Shown here: positions 38,216 through 48,725 of the stretch, piece by piece
How the letters are laid out: each line of letters starts with the position of its first letter
How positions within the stretch are numbered: position 1 is the stretch's first letter
Assembly: GCA_963681975.1 (NCBI GenBank)
Contig: OY820613.1
Span: forward strand, 1,488,001 to 1,552,000
Direction: 5' to 3'
Length of the DNA: 64,000 nt
Origin: JANELJ01 sp024511395
GTDB taxonomy: Bacteria; Pseudomonadota; Gammaproteobacteria; GRL18
Position numbers and translations under genes: made by a program
The notes under the pieces: generated by a model
Told to the model about the DNA's origin: nothing
What the model saw: only the letters and a program-made list of their open reading frames with translations
Database searches by the model: none

Positions 38216-39715
38216 AGTTCAACCTGAATAATACCGTTTTAAGCCTGACATCAAGCCAGGTTTAAAGCAGCTGATTGCCCCGGTTTGATAAAAGACCCCA
38301 TCAAACCGGAAATAATTTTGAGCCACAAAAGCCGGAGCTTATTGAGGAGCTTTCTTAAGTTATGTCCAGCGGCTACCATAACCACATTAATGGCATCACC
38401 GACTGCACCTTTGAGGTAGCAGCGGTCTAAACGGCCATCATTTTTCATATGACCAATTTCAGGCTCAATCGCACTGCGCCGTTTTAATGCCTTTTTAATA
38501 CTTCGGGTAACGCCTCGCTTCTGACCTGAGATAAAAACTTTAGTGTCTTTTACTTCATGTCCATGATAACCCCGGTCAACAAAGCATTGTTCCGGTTGTA
38601 CGGCTGTAAACTGTTTTATCTGTTCCAGTTGTGGCAGTAGAGTGTGTCCATCATAAGGATTGCCCGGACAGCTTTGAGCACCAATAACAAAGCCTTCCTT
38701 GTTAGTTACCGCGATACTGGTTTTAACTCCAAATTCATAAGGCTTATAAGCTTTGCCTTTACTGATACACTCGACTTCCGGTGCATGTAAACTGTAAAGC
38801 TTGTTCTTACTGTGCTGCTCCTGCTCAATTAGTTTCTGAGCCTGTTTTAGAGCTACTTCAAACAGAGACTGAATATCAACAGAATAGTTGGGCAGTTGTC
38901 GTTCAATATCCCGTTTAACACGACCTAAACGGGATTTCAGTTTATTGTTCATTTTCTTCATGCGTTTAAACTGTTTTGCATGTGCATAACGACTGGCCAT
39001 TAGTACATATTGCGGCCCAACCCGATTATAGTTCTGGCGCAGTTTAATACCGTGCTCTTTGGACAGTTTAACCAGGTTTTCTCTGGCTTTGTTCAGGAGC
39101 TTTGAATCGGTTGGAAAAGCGATGTTCTTTTCCTGTACGGTAGTATCTACCGTGACTTTCTTTAAACTGCCAGGCTTTATGGTTTTACTCTTTAGTCCGG
39201 CTTTAATGGTTTCAATCAGTAATTTTTCACTGCCTGACTTACCTGGCCGGTTACGCCATTTAGTCATGGTCGTAGGGTGTATAGGCATTTTATGCTGAAA
39301 GTATTCTTCTCCACAGAAATATTGCCAGTACGGATTTTCTGTCCAGCCTTTTACTACCTGTTCATCCGATAAATCATGCAGGTGTTTCAGGTAATGCAAT
39401 CCTGCAATCAATCGAGTGCGTATGGCAGGAGCACCTTTAGTGGATACAAACAGAGCACCCCATTCTTTATCAGGACTTTCCCGGTCTATGTGTTTTGATA
39501 ACTTAATCAACTCATGGTTTATGTCCAGCATGTTTTCAAGGCGCATCCTGAACAGGTCTTCCTGAGGTATTTTTGGCTATTTCTCTGGCTTCATTTGGGT
39601 CTGGAAATTTGCAAGGTAATAAGGCTTATTTTACCAAAAACCTGCAAATTTAACACCCATAATCAAGCAATATTTCTTTATAAATCAATGTGCTATGATT
39701 TATTCAGGTCGAACT
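38216..39715 (-). mobile_element. IS5-family element, copy D
   Basis: 1500 bp between AGTTCAACCTGAATAATA and the inverted AGTTCGACCTGAATAAA, with AAAT duplicated on both sides (38212-38215, 39716-39719). Inserted next to the R-M set. Confidence 0.95.
38251..39591 (-). pseudogene. IS5-family transposase with nonsense codon 6
   Basis: The rest of the reading frame is intact, but codon 6 is TAG (ATGAAGCCAGAGAAATAG) where all other copies have CAG. Translation could restart at Met 17 (39546), giving 431 residues that keep all catalytic residues, so partial activity cannot be excluded. Confidence 0.85.
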
Positions 39716-40350
39716 AAATAATTTCATTTTTTAATAGTCTCATTATTCACAATCTCAAAAGTTATTTCTAAACCCGTTCCATTTTTACAGGATAAATATC
39801 CCTGAAGTCATTTTCGCAATAAGAAAAAATGGTTATTTCAATACTATAGAGCAATATTGGCTGAATATCACTTTATGTAAGAAAATCCCTTTCTGTTATT
39901 AGACTTTAGTCTATTTTTTAAAAAGTTATTCAATTTTGCACTATGCTCTTCATTTTTTAAAAAATTTTATGTGCAAAATATCTCAAGACAGAACAGGAAC
40001 AGCATAAAAAGCATAAGTGATTGATTTAATTAACAAATAAGTTTTAAGAAAAATTGTTCATAATGTAATCAAAATGTCATAAAAGTAATAACAACAAGCC
40101 TCCTGCAGGTTTACCCAATGTTTATTCACATAGTTATCCACAGTTTCTGTGGATAAGGAGCTAAGTCACTGATTATAGATTCTGCCCGGCTTTATTTTGC
40201 TAAATAAACAAACTTAAAACACATTTTATACAACTCAGGCTAATTTATTCGATAAAATACACTTAGAACATTGATACTTTTTTCGGGATCGGGCACGATT
40301 TAGTATTAGGTAAATAATATCTAAAAAACATTATTATTAAGGAACCAGGA
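39716..40350. other. AT-rich non-coding spacer
   Basis: 635 bp without a supported gene, clearly more AT-rich than its surroundings, with a DnaA-type box TTATTCACA at 39743-39751 and a cluster at 40122-40156. AT-rich DNA beside DnaA boxes is what an origin would show, but no dnaA, gidA or rep gene is near. Confidence 0.6.
40122..40156. promoter_or_regulatory. Cluster of three DnaA boxes
   Basis: TTATTCACA (40122-40130), the perfect consensus TTATCCACA (40134-40142) and its exact inverse TGTGGATAA (40148-40156), the last two separated by 5 bases. Spacing and exactness argue against chance. Confidence 0.7.
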
Positions 40351-40553
40351 ATGAAATCAAAATTTATCATTACTTCAGCAATTGTTGCATTATTCATATC
40401 TGGTCGAACAGCAGCTGGAAGTTCTGGAAATTAACAAGGATGAACGCTGGGTTATGCTTAAAGACCGCTCTGGATTCACCAAAAAAGTAGAGGTAGGTGA
40501 GGGTGCCAGAAATTTTGATCAGCTTAAAGTCGGCGATTTAATTAATGTTAATT
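40351..40553 (+). pseudogene. Remnant of a small exported protein
   Basis: ATG 40351 gives a signal-peptide-like KSKFIITSAIVALFISG, then the frame is lost; the adjacent frame reads VEQQLEVLEINKDERWVMLK ... VEVGEGARNFDQLKVGDLI, a pattern of a widespread periplasmic small protein family. So at least one deletion/frameshift is present near 40405, and IS5 copy E cuts the 3' end. A ribosome site AAGGAACC precedes the ATG. Confidence 0.55.
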
Positions 40554-40588
40554 AGTTCAACCTGAATAATATCGTTTTAAGCCTGACA

Positions 40589-41712
40589 TCAAGCCAGGTT
40601 TAAAGCGTCTGATTGTTCTGGTTTGATAAAAGACCCCATCAAACCTGAAATAATTTTGAGCCACAAAAGCCGGAGCTTATTGAGGATCTTTCTTAAGTTA
40701 TGTCCAGCGGCTACCATAACCACATTAATGGCATCACCGACTGCGCCTTTGAGGTAGCAGCGTTCTAAACGACCATCATTTTTCATATGACCGATTTCAG
40801 GCTCAATCGCACTGCGCCGTTTTAATGCCTTTTTAATACTTCGGGTAACGCCTCGCTTCTGACCTGAGATAAAAACTTTAGTGTCTTTTACTTCATGTCC
40901 ATGATAACCCCGGTCAACAAAGCATTGTTCCGGCTGTACGGCTGTAAACTGTTTTATCTGTTCCAGTTGTGGCAGTAGAGTGTGTCCATCATAAGGATTG
41001 CCCGGACAGCTTTGAGCACCAATAACAAAGCCTTCCTTGTTGGTTACCGCGATACTGGCTTTAACACCAAATTCATAAGGCTTATGAGCTTTGCCTTTAC
41101 TGATACACTCAACTTCCGGGGTATGTAAACTGTAAAGCTTGTTCTTACTGTGCTGCTCCTGCTCAATCAGTTTCTGAGCCTGTTTTAGAGCTACTTCAAA
41201 CAGAGACTGAATATCAACAGAATAGTTGGGCAGTTGTCGTTCAATATCCCGTTTAACACGACCTAAACGGGATTTCAGTTTATTGTTCATTTTCTTCATG
41301 CGTTTAAACTGTTTTGCATGTGCATAACGACTGGCCATTAGTACATATTGCGGCCCAACCCGATTATAGTTCTGGCGCAGTTTAATACCGTGCTCTTTGG
41401 ACAGTTTAACCAGGTTTTCTCTGGCTTTGTTCAGGAGCTTTGAATCGGTTGGAAAAGCGATGTTCTTTTCCTGTACGGTAGTATCTACCGTGACTTTCTT
41501 TAAACTGCCGGGCTTTATGGTTTTACTCTTTAGTCCGGCTTTAATGGTTTCAATCAGTAATTTTTCACTGCCTGATTTACCCGGCCGGTTACGCCATTTG
41601 GTCATGGTCACAGGGTGTATAGGCATTTTATGCTGAAAGTATTCTTCACCACAGAAATACTGCCAGTACGGATTTTCTGTCCAGCCTTTTACTACCTGTT
41701 CATCCGATAAAT
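40589..41712 (-). pseudogene. IS5 transposase of copy E, C-terminal part
   Basis: About 370 codons from DLSDEQVVKGW to the C-terminus; the N-terminal 79 codons lie at 43217-43436 on the far side of copy F. The catalytic residues are all in this part. Disrupted by the nested insertion. Confidence 0.9.
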
Positions 41713-43212
41713 CGTTCAACCTGAATAATACCGTTTTAAGCCTGACCTCAAGCCAGGTTTAAAGCAGCAGATTGCTCCGGTTTGATAAAACACCCCATCA
41801 AACCGGAAATAATTTTGAGCCACAAAAGCCGGAGCTTATTGAGGATCTTTCTTAAGTTATGACCAGCGGCTACCATAACCACATTAATGGCATCACCGAC
41901 TGCACCTTTCAGATAGCAGCGGTCTAAACGGCCATCGTTTTTCATATGACCAATTTCAGGCTCAATCGCACTGCGCCGTTTTAATGCCTTTTTAATACTT
42001 CGGGTAACGCCTCGTTTCTGACCTGAGATAAAAACTTTCGTGTCTTTTACTTCATGTCCACGATAACCCCGGTCAACAAAGCACTGTTCCGGTTGTACTG
42101 CTGTAAACTGTTTTATCTGCTCCAGTTGTGGTAACAAGGTATGTCCATCATAAGGATTTCCTGGACAACTTTGAGCCCCAATAACAAAGCCTTCCTTGTT
42201 GGTCACAGCGATACTGGCTTTAACCCCAAATTCATAAGGCTTATGAGCTTTGCCTTTACTGACACACTCGACTTCCGGGGCGTGTAAACTGTAAAGCTTG
42301 TTCTTACTGTGCTGCTCCTGCTCTATCAGTTTCTGTGCCTGTTCCAGAACCACTTCAAACAGTGACTGAATATCAACAGAATAATTGGGCAGTTGTCGTT
42401 CAATATCCCTTTTAACGCGACCTAAACGGGATTTCAGTTTATTATTCATTTTCTTCATGCGTTTAAACTGTTTTGCATGAGCATAACGACTGGCCATTAA
42501 TACATATTGAGGTCCAATCCGATTATAATTCTGGCGCAGTTTAATACCGTGCTCTTTGGACAGTTTAACCAGGTTTTCTCTGGCTTTGTTCAGGAGCTTT
42601 GAATCGGTTGGAAAAGCGATGTTCTTTTCCTGTACGGTAGTATCTACCGTGACTTTCTTTAAACTGCCGGGCTTTATGGTTTTACTCTTTAGTCCGGCCT
42701 TAATGGTTTCAATCAGTAATTTTTCACTGCCTGACTTACCCAGCCGGTTACGCCATTTGGTCATGGTCGTAGGGTGTATAGGCATCTTATGCTGAAAGTA
42801 TTCTTCTCCACAAAAACATTGCCAGTACGGATTTTCTGTCCAGCTTTTTACTACCTGTTCATCCGATAAATCATGCAGATGTTTCAGGTAATGCAATCCT
42901 GCAATCAGGCGAGTGCGTATAGCAGGAGCGCCTTTAGTGGATATAAACAGGGCTCCCCATTCTTTATCAAGACTTTCCCAGTTTATGTGTTTTGATAACT
43001 TAATCAACTCATGATTTAAGTCCAGCATGTTTTCAAGACGCATCCTGAACAGGTCTTCCTGAGGTATTTTTGGCTGTTTCTCTGGCTTCATTTTGGTATG
43101 GAAATTTGCAAGGTAATAAGGCTTATTTTACCAAAAACTTGCAAATTTAACACCCATAATCAAGCAATATTTCTTTATAAATCAATGCTATATGTTTTAT
43201 TCAGGGTGGACT
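41713..43212 (-). mobile_element. IS5-family element, copy F, nested in copy E
   Basis: 1500 bp, flanked by AAAT at 41709-41712 and 43213-43216 inside the transposase gene of copy E. Its first base is C instead of the A seen in other copies. Confidence 0.95.
41748..43091 (-). CDS. IS5-family transposase (nested copy F)
   Basis: Intact 447 residues, closest to copy C (20602-21945): same NWESLDKEWGALFI and NPYWQCFCGEE variants. All catalytic motifs present, no stop. Being inside another copy with a perfect target duplication, it is one of the most recent insertions. Confidence 0.95.
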   Translation of the reverse strand: MKPEKQPKIPQEDLFRMRLENMLDLNHELIKLSKHINWESLDKEWGALFISTKGAPAIRTRLIAGLHYLKHLHDLSDEQVVKSWTENPYWQCFCGEEYFQHKMPIHPTTMTKWRNRLGKSGSEKLLIETIKAGLKSKTIKPGSLKKVTVDTTVQEKNIAFPTDSKLLNKARENLVKLSKEHGIKLRQNYNRIGPQYVLMASRYAHAKQFKRMKKMNNKLKSRLGRVKRDIERQLPNYSVDIQSLFEVVLEQAQKLIEQEQHSKNKLYSLHAPEVECVSKGKAHKPYEFGVKASIAVTNKEGFVIGAQSCPGNPYDGHTLLPQLEQIKQFTAVQPEQCFVDRGYRGHEVKDTKVFISGQKRGVTRSIKKALKRRSAIEPEIGHMKNDGRLDRCYLKGAVGDAINVVMVAAGHNLRKILNKLRLLWLKIISGLMGCFIKPEQSAALNLA

Positions 43213-43216
43213 AAAT

Positions 43217-43436
43217 CATGCAGGTGTTTCAGGTAATGCAATCCTGCAATCAATCGAGTGCGTATGGCAGGAGCACCTTTAGTGGATACAAACAGAGCGC
43301 CCCATTCTTTATCAGGACTTTCCCAATCTATGTGTTTTGATAACTTAATCAACTCATGGTTTATGTCCAGCATGTTTTCAAGGCGCATCCTGAACAGGTC
43401 TTCCTGAGGTATTTTTGGCTGTTTCTTTGGCTTCAT
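43217..43436 (-). pseudogene. IS5 transposase of copy E, N-terminal part
   Basis: The first ~73 residues (MKPKKQPKIPQ to LKHLHD) of the copy E transposase, ending at the insertion point of copy F. Belongs with 40589-41712. Confidence 0.9.
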
Positions 43437-43557
43437 TTTGGTCTGGAAATTTGCAAGGTAATAAGGCTTATTTTACCAAAAACCTGCAAATTTAACACCC
43501 ATAATCAAGAAATATTTCTTTATAAATCAATGCTATATGTTTTATTCAGGGCAGACT

Positions 43558-43952
43558 AAATAGAGTTTAAACTCTGCCGATATCCATGAAGCAAATTCAA
43601 AGGCAATATCCTTATGGGCATAAGTGCCGCCATAGCGTCCAGACTTAGAAACAATACCAATTGCATTAGTGAGCTTGTTCCATTTGGTCGGGGTCATCAC
43701 AAAAGCATTACTACCGGCTTCATTTTTAACCGCCTCGAATTCGACACGGTTAAAATCGGGGTTATTTAAATGCTCCCATATACCGAGAAACTCGATGGTA
43801 AAACGGGTACGCATCCAGTTTTGAATAATGAATCTCGGGTCATCAGGGTTCTTATGTTTGGCAATATCAGTCAGAGAAATATAGTCTTCCTTTAATATTT
43901 TCTGAACCCGAACAGCTTCATTCAGAACCTTGATCTCTTTATTTTTACTCAT
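43558..43952 (-). pseudogene. KilA-N domain protein, C-terminally truncated
   Basis: About 130 residues of a KilA-N DNA-binding domain protein: DYISLTDIAKHKNPDDPRF, IIQNWMRTRFTIEFLGIWE, then GGTYAHKDIAFEFASWISAE and FKLYL, where IS5 copy E cuts it. KilA-N proteins of this type occur in phages and beside restriction-like defence operons. It overlaps the upstream DUF4391 gene by 8 bases, so it belongs to that operon. Confidence 0.85.
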
Positions 43953-44610
43953 CTTTCAGACTCCTTATTTCACTTCTAAGCTCATTCAGCATCCGGTTAA
44001 GCTCCACACGCCTGTTAAATTGCTTCTCTTTTTTTATGCGGTTCTCCAGCTTAACGGCGTCCCGCTCCTTGACGCGTAATTGATCCACCCTTGATACCAA
44101 ACTGTCCAGGGATTCGCCTTTTCTAAAGCTCAATGGACTAAGGCTCTTCAAGAACGACTGATAGAGCGCTCCCATATTCAAAACAACCGGAAGCTCGATC
44201 TTTTCAGTATCATCGTTCATCCATTCTGATTGAAAATAGCTGCTGACCACCCATTTACTTTTGTCTGCTTCACTTGGCCGCTTGTAGGCTGCTGCATAGC
44301 GATATTTCCCGTTATAGCTCAGCACAAATAGAATGGGTGAAGGAATAGCCTTATCTATAGTTTGCAAAACCTCAAAGGACAATTCACCGATTCTTAAACT
44401 GACAGTAAAAACCTGAATTTCCTGTACACCGTCGCTGGCAGGCAGATTAATTGTTGCCGGAGACAGCTTGTAGGCCCAGGTTATCTTTTCAACTTGTTCG
44501 ACAAAAAGATCTTTCACCTTGGATGTCGGCACGGCGTGTTCATATATTTTACTTTTAGCAAGCATCCTTCTGAACGCAGCAGCTTTTGGGAATTTGTACA
44601 GTACACTCAT
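43945..44610 (-). CDS. DUF4391 domain protein
   Basis: 221 residues. Recognised by YKFPKAAAFRRMLAKSKIYE, the middle part with ILFVLSYNGKYRYAAAYKRP and a Lys/Arg/Glu-rich coiled C-terminus (LENRIKKEKQFNRRVELNRM). DUF4391 proteins are found with large DEAD/SNF2-type helicases and DNA methyltransferases in restriction-like operons; their biochemical role is not established. It starts overlapping the helicase stop (ATGA). The frame is intact although its partners are broken. Confidence 0.75.
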   Translation of the reverse strand: MSVLYKFPKAAAFRRMLAKSKIYEHAVPTSKVKDLFVEQVEKITWAYKLSPATINLPASDGVQEIQVFTVSLRIGELSFEVLQTIDKAIPSPILFVLSYNGKYRYAAAYKRPSEADKSKWVVSSYFQSEWMNDDTEKIELPVVLNMGALYQSFLKSLSPLSFRKGESLDSLVSRVDQLRVKERDAVKLENRIKKEKQFNRRVELNRMLNELRSEIRSLKDE

Positions 44611-47448
44611 ATCACTTCCTCCTGTACAACGAGGAAGGCGATCAATTCAAAATCATCCAGACCTTTAATCGTATCAACAAGAGCTGTTGTGTTCACCCCG
44701 GAAAAGAGGCTGTCTATATCTTTATCTTCTTTCACCTCAACCATGGAGCGGATAGCTTGCCCCAAGAGATCAGAATATTTTGTCATATCCCGCCCATCGC
44801 GAGTTTGGGTGTTAAACAGTCTACAAACGGAGGATATTGGGTTGCTTAACCCCTTACAGCTGTTTCTGACCAGATCCAACAGTGGCTTTACCTGCGTATG
44901 GTCTGTGATAACTTCACCGTCACTGCCGATATAAATAAGATAATAGGGGTGCAACCGGTTGTGCTGATTGATATTAACGCTCGAATTACGGTTGCGAAGG
45001 GTAAAGATAACGCCAGGTTCAAGTCCTATCTCCGGTTTGGGTGGCACGACTGCATGCAGACCACTTGGCAGATGCCCTAAATCACCATGTGTAACCCAGC
45101 AGATCCATTCGAAAGTCATTTAAACCCAGATCAGTAATATTGACTCCTGTTTTTAAATCTTCCAGTTCTATCACCTCTTCCTGCAAACGGCGGAGCTGTT
45201 CTTTACGATAGGTCACATCATTCGCCTTTGCGGATAGAACATTGTCATCCCCCGTGCCGGTCAGATCCACAATGTGCATCCGGTTTTCGACTCGTTCTTT
45301 CAAATTGATATATTCATCCAGAGAGATGTCAGGCCAGTAGTTGACCAGCTGGATGGAGTCGCTGGATGAGCCAATACGGTCGATGCGGCCAAAACGCTGA
45401 ATAATGCGAACCGGATTCCAGTGAATGTCATAATTGATAAGATAATCACAATCCTGCAGGTTTTGCCCTTCAGATATACAGTCAGTCCCAATAAGCACAT
45501 CAATTTCGCCTGGTTCATTGGGAAAAATGAGAGCCTTTTCTTTTGAAACAGGAGAGAACAGGGTCAAGATAGACTGAAAATCATAGCCCTGCTTATGGGA
45601 TAGACTCAAAGTGGTCTTTGGTGCATCTTTGCCTGTAATACGCCCTGTTTGAATGCCTCTTGACAATAACTCCTCGGCCAGATTTGCATAAAGATAATTG
45701 GCAGTATCTGCAAAAGCGGTGAAGATGATGACTTTTTTGTTGCCGGGATTTATCGGATTTTTGATTTTTTCCAATATATGTCTTTTGAGGTGCTGAAGCT
45801 TTGAATCATCTGGTGGACTCACTTTTTTCATTTCAGCCAGAAGATCGGTAATTATCAAAAGATCTGTTTTCAGGTCATGCTACCATGATAGCAAATCCAT
45901 ATCTGCCAGGCTCACCTGAACCTTGCCGCCGATCATGAAGTCGCTAAGACCAGTAAAATCGTCATCTTCAGCCTCAAGATTCGAAAGAGAATCAGCCAAG
46001 TCATGAATAGAAAAATCTGATCCTGACTGTTTGAATTGTTCTATTTTCTCAAGCATATTATTATGATTTTCTTCAAGAGCACCCAGAGTTAATCTGAAAG
46101 ACTCAACTGAACTTTCAAGGCGCTTGAGCAGGTTGGTTGTCATTAACGACTGAAGGCTTTTTTCTCGATCTGTCTGTTTGAGTTTGCCTTTACCGCCTTC
46201 TACGGATGTATCATAGAGCTCTTCATATTTTTTGAGTCGGCTTGGCAGAATATAACTGACCGGCGCATAGACGGAGAGTTTCAGGAGTGTTAGTTGTGCA
46301 TAAATATTATTGAAACTCATTACATCAGGACGCTCTGTCAATGGGCAACGAAATGAAAGTGGTTTTCTTCTTACTGGAAACTTTCCAATATCCGTTGTGT
46401 CGTAAAATGTTTCAATGTGCTTTCTGGAGCGGGCTATAGTCACACTGTCCAGCAACTCAAAGAAATCAAAATCAAGAGCATCCAATATGGATTTAGCAGT
46501 ACGTTTTTCCGGAGGCAATTTGGACCATGAATTAAAAACAGTTTGAGCTCGTCTGAATATTTCCTCTACACTTCTTTCGGTGCGAAGTTTTTGGCTCAAG
46601 TTTTCTGGTTCGCCCTCGTAGGCAAGTGCAAGCTGATTTCTAAGATCATTAAACCTGTTGTTTACCGGAGTGGCAGAAAGCATTAAGACCTTTGTTTTTA
46701 CGCCATCCCTAATGACCGTATTCATCAACTTCTTGTATCGGGTCTCTTTATCTTTGTAGGCATCGTTATTTCGGAAGTTGTGTGATTCATCTATAACAAC
46801 AAGGTCTTAGTTACCCCAGTTGATTTTTTGCAAGTCTATTCCTGATGAAAATCCGGACTCTCTCGAAAGATCAGTGTGGAATAACAGATCATAATTAAGC
46901 CGATCCTTTGCCAGGATATTCGTCTTATAATTACTCCGATAGGTTTGCCAATTGTTCTCTAATTTTTTTGGACACAGTACAAGCACTGAGCGATTGCGGA
47001 GTTCATAGTATTTAATGACTGCCAGGGCAGTAAAGGTTTTACCCAGGCCTACGCTGTCAGCGAGAATACAGCCGTTATAGCTTTCCAGTTTATTGATAAT
47101 TCCTGTTGCGGCATCCAGCTGAAAATTAAACAGCTTATTCCACACGATGCTATTCTTGTAGCCGGTCAGATCGTTGGGGAGCACGTCTTCATTCAGATCT
47201 TCAAGAAACTCGTTGAAAATATTGTACAACATCAGGAAATATATTTTTTCCGGTGAATTTTCCTGATAAATGGATTTAAACTCACCACCCATTCGGTATT
47301 TATTTCTCAAGGCATGAATATCAGCCTTCATCTGGTCTCGGTTCTTAGATGGCAACCATAAACCGCCAATAACCATATACTGGGCAGTCGAGTGTTGTGA
47401 ACACAATAAATCAGGGCGGCTTTCATCACAATAGACCTCGAATTTCAT
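44607..47448 (-). pseudogene. SNF2/DEAD-type helicase pseudogene, DUF3800 fused at N-terminus
   Basis: Starts at ATG 47448 (GGAG upstream) with KFEVYCDESRPDLLC ... YMVIGGLWLPS, the start of a DUF3800 protein. Near 47275 it turns into a helicase: NGCILADSVGLGKTFTALA (Walker A), then TAA 46807-46809, VVIDESHNFRN (Walker B), LMLSATPVNNR, TAG 45880-45882, and the C-terminal helicase domain with KVIIFTAFADTANYL and RIIQRFGRIDRIGSS. A frameshift near 45090 moves the last ~160 codons (DLGHLPSGLHAVV ...) to another frame. Two stops and one shift in about 950 codons mean recent loss. The DUF3800 part probably joined by deletion and is inference. Confidence 0.82.
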
Positions 47449-47529
47449 AGTATGGTCTCCATTTCCAGGTATCCTGGGCACCAGTGTGGACAGAGGTTTT
47501 TGAGTTCCTCTTCATTCATACATCTTCAT

Positions 47530-47609
47530 CCTTAAAAGAGTTCCCCCATACGTTTTTTGGTAAGCCATATGGTTTCATTGTATACGTCAAAACTTCCCAC
47601 ATTGACAGA
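47530..47609 (-). pseudogene. RhuM-like protein, N-terminal remnant
   Basis: A short minus-strand stretch GSFDVYNETIWLTKKRMGELF followed by stop matches the N-terminal signature of RhuM-family proteins (ETxWLTxxxMAELF), here without start or remainder. A 24-codon frame (47516 downwards) follows before the helicase gene. Confidence 0.45.
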
Positions 47610-47747
47610 TCATGCTACTTTATTTAAAGGCTGAATTTTTTCAGTTAAATTCCATGGCATGAAGTGCTCTAATGCTTCCTCATCATAATGCCTGCCAAGC
47701 TTGGGCAGTTCAGTCAGTATGTACGTCAAAAAAGCGAAGGGTTGCAA
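47610..47747 (-). pseudogene. IS66-family TnpC, C-terminal 45 codons
   Basis: Reads QPFAFLTYILTELPKLGRHY, DEEALEHFMPWNL and stop, the conserved tail of an IS66 transposase of a different subtype from the one at 3509-4150. Confidence 0.65.
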
Positions 47748-47779
47748 CCAGACTGAAATAAAAAAAAGAACAAATACAT

Positions 47780-47824
47780 ATTATACACACCAAGCATTGA
47801 TAATATTTAGCTTGTGTGTATAAT
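47780..47824. promoter_or_regulatory. hicAB promoter/operator with inverted repeat
   Basis: ATTATACACACCAAGC (47780-47795) and GCTTGTGTGTATAAT (47810-47824) are inverse copies apart from one extra C. The right arm contains a TATAAT-like -10. Autoregulation by the HicB antitoxin through such a repeat is the family rule. Confidence 0.65.
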
Positions 47825-47853
47825 GCGCATTGTGCAAGAAAAAAGGAGGTAAA

Positions 47854-48033
47854 TTGAAAAGTTCAGACCTGATCAAGATGATTAAATCAGACGGATGGTA
47901 CGAAATTAGGATAAAAGGCAGTCATCATCATTTTAGACATGACAAAAAGCCAGGGTTAGTAACCATACCACACCCAAAAAAAGACCTGCCATCTGGAACA
48001 GTAAAAAGCATCTTAAAACAAGCAGGCCTTTAG
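47854..48033 (+). CDS. hicA: HicA-family mRNA interferase toxin
   Basis: 60 residues from TTG 47854, placed 4 bases after a perfect AAGGAGG (47843-47849); the upstream ATG in the same frame at 47830 would span the ribosome site. The double-stranded RNA-binding-like HicA fold with catalytic His in IKGSHHHFRH and VTIPHPKKDLPSGTVKSILK is complete. It cleaves mRNA in the cytoplasm when not bound by HicB. Confidence 0.93.
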   Translation: MKSSDLIKMIKSDGWYEIRIKGSHHHFRHDKKPGLVTIPHPKKDLPSGTVKSILKQAGL

Positions 48034-48092
48034 GGGTCGGCACTTAGGTCGTTTTTAATTTACAACCATAATAGAGAAGAGAGGAACATACA

Positions 48093-48497
48093 ATGGAATA
48101 TCCCATTGCCATTCATCATGAAAAAGATACCGCGTTTGGTGTCACTGTGCCTGATATACCTGGGTGTTTTTCTGCTGGAGATACCATGACAGAAGCACTG
48201 CATAATGCAAAAGAAGCCATCAACAGCCATTTAGAAATACTGGCCGAAGACGGTGAGGAAATTCCACAAACAAAATCTGTTGATCATTATATGGGTTTAG
48301 ATGAGTATGCAGATTGCATCTGGGCAATCGTTGACGTGGACATAACGCCATACCTGGGTAAAACCGTTAGAGTCAATATTACCCTGCCGGAAACTGTATT
48401 AAACCAAATTGATGATTTTGTTGCAAAAAACCCTGATTACACATCAAGATCCGCTTTTTTATCTCAGGTGTCATTAAAAGAAATAAGAGCTGCCTAA
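48093..48497 (+). CDS. hicB: HicB-family antitoxin
   Basis: 134 residues: N-terminal degenerate RNase H fold (FGVTVPDIPGCFSAGDTMTE, ALHNAKEAINSHLE) and a C-terminal ribbon-helix-helix (RVNITLPETVLNQIDDFVAK). It neutralises HicA and represses the pair. Ribosome site GAGAGGAA upstream. 59 bases separate it from hicA. Confidence 0.93.
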   Translation: MEYPIAIHHEKDTAFGVTVPDIPGCFSAGDTMTEALHNAKEAINSHLEILAEDGEEIPQTKSVDHYMGLDEYADCIWAIVDVDITPYLGKTVRVNITLPETVLNQIDDFVAKNPDYTSRSAFLSQVSLKEIRAA

Positions 48498-48725
48498 TGA
48501 AATCTCCCTCTATGACCAGGCTAACTGGGTACCGACGACATGACGGTTACTAAAGATTTGAAAAGACAAAAAGTAGTTTTTGACAAAAAAGAATGGATGC
48601 AGCTCTAAAAAGCCACCGTGTGGCCATGCCTCCAGGTCTTACTCGTGAAGAAAAAAAAAGCTTTTATTCTTTTCCAAGCTTAACGGAATCTAAAGGAATA
48701 TTACTTTTCATCGGCCATCATTTCT
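48498..48725 (+). other. Region after hicB with decayed coding traces
   Basis: Short coding-like pieces (VTKDLKRQKVVFDKKEWMQ then stop; MPPGLTREEKKSFYSF) in different frames suggest a broken gene. No product can be named. Confidence 0.3.

Larger units (their letters stand above)
40554..43557 (-). mobile_element. IS5-family element, copy E, split by copy F
   Basis: Left part 40554-41712 and right part 43217-43557 together make one IS5 copy, interrupted by copy F and the duplicated AAAT. The outer flanks are AATT (left) and AAAT (right), not identical, and the left flank and right flank belong to different genes, so DNA has been deleted beside it. Confidence 0.92.

Noticed and set aside
39716..40350. 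Calling the DnaA-box spacer the chromosomal oriC
   Set aside because: No dnaA, dnaN, rpmH or mnmG nearby and only a few boxes; the evidence supports a candidate site, not an origin.
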